NCBI RefSeq assembly: GCF_963169125.1
Contig: NC_084800.1
Coordinates: forward strand, 148,796,397 to 148,860,396
Reading direction: 5' to 3'
DNA: 64,000 nucleotides
DNA from: Humulus lupulus
Taxonomy: Eukaryota; Streptophyta; Magnoliopsida; Rosales; Cannabaceae
Part shown: positions 62,155 to 64,000 of the stretch, one piece after another
Numbering within the stretch: position 1 is the stretch's first letter
Layout: the number at the start of each line of letters is the position of its first letter
Made by a program: the position numbers and the translations under genes
Notes under the pieces: model-generated
Database searches by the model: none
What the model saw: only the letters and a program-made list of their open reading frames with translations
Told to the model about the DNA's origin: nothing

Positions 62155-64000
62155 CACTTCAAGAAAAAATGCTTTTAATAACACCGAAAATGTGTTATCA
62201 AAACATTCCATAACACTTTTTGATGTGTTAAAACCGACTATGTTATCGTAGGTCAGGGTACTTTACATAACACTTTATCATTGTTATACAGATGTGTTAT
62301 TATACTGTCAACGATAGCACAATTTCTGTGTTATTTTAATAAATAGATAAGTACTTAATTATGTTAGTTATAGTCGATTATATAACACATTTCAATACTT
62401 ATAAATTTGTGTTATACTACACTTTAGTATAACACATTTTTTGTGTTATACTATACTTTAGTATAACACATTTTTTGTGTTATACTACACTTTAGTATAA
62501 CACATTATTTGGGCTATACTACACATTAGTATAACATCTGTTATATTAGCTTAGAGAAACATGATCTTTTTTTACTTACACAAAACTTAGAAAACAAATA
62601 TGAAAGTTGAAACCAAATAAGGTAACATAAATAGATTTTTATTAATTACTCAAATGTAATTACTATATTTAGTCTACTAGTCTAAGCTTAAGAAATCATA
62701 TGACAACATAATTTATGTCCAATTCAGATTCCTTTATCACTAAATACAAAACAAAAAATGTATACAAAAATTAGTGAAATACATTCTTCCATTCTAAAGG
62801 CCTTAACTACAAATGTTGTCAAGAATTGCTCCAAAGAAATCATCTCAATATACCTGCACATTGTAAAAAAAAAGTCCTTTTATTATTAAGAACATAAGAT
62901 TTAAGCTAGTTTCCACCTGTAAGCATATAAAGTTTAAATTAAATTTGTAATAACTCCAAAACTTGACGAAACAGCAAGGTATAGCAAGATGTACTACCAT
63001 GCAAAACAACGACTGAAGCAACAAAACATGCAACTTAAAACAAGGCTTGTGAAATGTATCAAGATAAAAAATATATCATTCTCAACGATCAAAGAGTATG
63101 TGAGGAAGAATTGATTCCAGAACTCTAAATTCTGTCAATATATCCCCAAAAAAATTAAAGAATAAAAACAGAATCACACTTTGACTTCTTATACAACAAA
63201 ATCATAAAGAAAAACAATAAAATAAAAATGCACCTGGAAACTTCTTTAGCATCTTTAATATAAGGTTTAGCCCAATTTCTGCAATAAAACTAAAAATAAA
63301 GTTAGAAAAAAGAACTCATCCAGAAATAGTCTTGTACATTTTTGTGACAGTAGAGTATAAATGTTTTTTTGTTTTATTCAACCTTTTTCAGCTGGTATGC
63401 TAGCATGAGACATGAAGCAGGGCAGGCTTATGAGAGACTTCACACTCCCTATTAACAGATGAAAACTGCATTGTAAGTGCTGAAGGTGAGCAAAATTTTG
63501 AAGCAATTAGCATATATGTCAAACTCAAAGCCAAAACTTCATTCATCTCAAGTGATTTTGCAAACTTAAAAGTTCGGCCTTGAAATACTAAGTTAGAAGG
63601 TAAAGCATCAATTACTAACATAATTCAAACTTACCCAAGATGCACAGCACAAGTTCAAGTACATATAATAAAGTTACAATATTGTTTTGAATTAGTTATG
63701 TGAAGTCAAGACAATGTATATGATAAATGACCAGGCTATAATTCATAACTACAAGAAATAAATATAAAATAATTACGACCTTAACAAGTCAGAGCTTTAC
63801 AGTTGTAAAAAAGGATTATAAGAAAATTATAAAGTGATAAAAGCATGAAGTTTCACCTACTGCTTCTCAATTCGTGAAGCCATTGTCTTAATTCCTCGTA
63901 AGCAGAGCCAACAATCAAATGGAGCCAACCCAAACCCTTCTGCATTTTGTAGAAAGTATAGCTCTTTTGCTAATCTGAAAAAAAAAATTATAATAAGGGC
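62155..64000. mobile_element. CACTA-type DNA transposon, left end, cut by the window
   Basis: The segment begins CACTTCAAGAAAAAATGC, close to the common plant CACTA terminus CACTACAAGAAAAA. It breaks the F LTR cleanly. The subterminal region is packed with GTGTTAT/ATAACAC words in both orientations, including a 34-bp array at 62409-62510, as expected for transposase-binding subterminal repeats. Beyond about 62560 the sequence is AT-rich. Near 63865-63950 the minus strand could encode a short exon (GSAYEELRQWLHELRSS) with an acceptor-like TGCAG before it and a GTAGGT donor after it, but I recognise no transposase family. The right end and 3-bp duplication are outside the window. Confidence 0.75.
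62409..62536. repeat. 34-bp palindromic subterminal repeats of the CACTA element
   Basis: Units of TGTGTTATACTACACTTTAG followed by TATAACACATTTTT start near 62409, 62442 and 62476, with a degenerate fourth to 62536. Each unit is nearly self-complementary (GTGTTATAC...GTATAACAC), so single strands would fold into hairpins. Confidence 0.85.

Noticed and set aside
62845..63621. Possible genes inside the CACTA segment (minus frames at 63033-62845 and 63621-63400)
   Set aside because: Short, AT-rich, without recognised motif or clear splice structure.
1..64000. CRISPR arrays, operons, tRNA or rRNA genes, telomeric or centromeric satellite arrays
   Set aside because: None seen. All repeats found are LTRs, short tandem arrays within LTRs, or transposon subterminal repeats.

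Overview
This window looks like repeat-rich heterochromatin of a flowering plant, most likely a eudicot. I would not name a genus from sequence alone. Almost every recognisable coding segment is a plant LTR retrotransposon: Ty3/gypsy chromoviruses of Tekay/Del type, Tat-like and Athila-like gypsy elements, and Ty1/copia. One CACTA DNA transposon runs off the right edge. I see no bacterial features, no rRNA or tRNA genes, no CRISPR array and no intact ordinary host gene. The only non-retroelement coding candidate is a broken intron-containing fragment at 1-1290, which itself resembles transposon-associated plant proteins.

Left block (1-22,269). The fragment at 1-1290 is fused to the minus-strand gag-protease of a decayed gypsy element (C, 1298-3767). 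A C-type LTR (3823-5066) and an RNase H-integrase segment (5194-6841) follow. A Tekay chromovirus (B, minus strand, LTRs 6842-9100 and 14056-16293) is inserted in the RNase H region. B is preceded by a leftover integrase end of a second B copy (16294-17143) that shares its LTR. Beyond the junction at 17143 lies another Tat-like element (A: RT, gag, and a 5' LTR at 21552-22269).

Middle block (22,270-30,730). This AT-rich stretch holds an Athila-like gag remnant with its PBS and LTR (23323 to about 25687, minus strand). It also holds a copia-type solo LTR (25688-27878) with perfect GTACC target duplications. About 2.3 kb with no recognisable gene follows, then a plus-strand copia RT/RNase H remnant (K, about 30160-30730).

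Right block (30,731-64,000). This is a deep nest. K is interrupted by an LTR (H), which is interrupted by a decayed Tekay element (G, plus strand). G's 3' LTR is interrupted six bases in by a copia element (F, minus strand). F's pol is interrupted by a solo Tekay-type LTR (E, TSD CAAAC), and E is interrupted by a complete Tekay element (D, plus strand, TSD ACCGT). F's other LTR carries the CACTA insertion.

D is the standout. Its two 2210-bp LTRs differ at one base by eye, and it has an uninterrupted 1517-codon gag-pol with all expected catalytic motifs, an initiator-Met PBS and a polypurine tract. It is very recent and probably autonomous. The observations I rate highest beyond nesting are a conserved splice-acceptor-like sequence just before the gag start of all three Tekay copies, paired with conserved GGTAAG donor-like sites in their LTRs, and a family-wide cluster of CCGCGG palindromes in the LTRs that looks CpG-decayed in old copies and intact in D. 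I found no convincing wholly new system.
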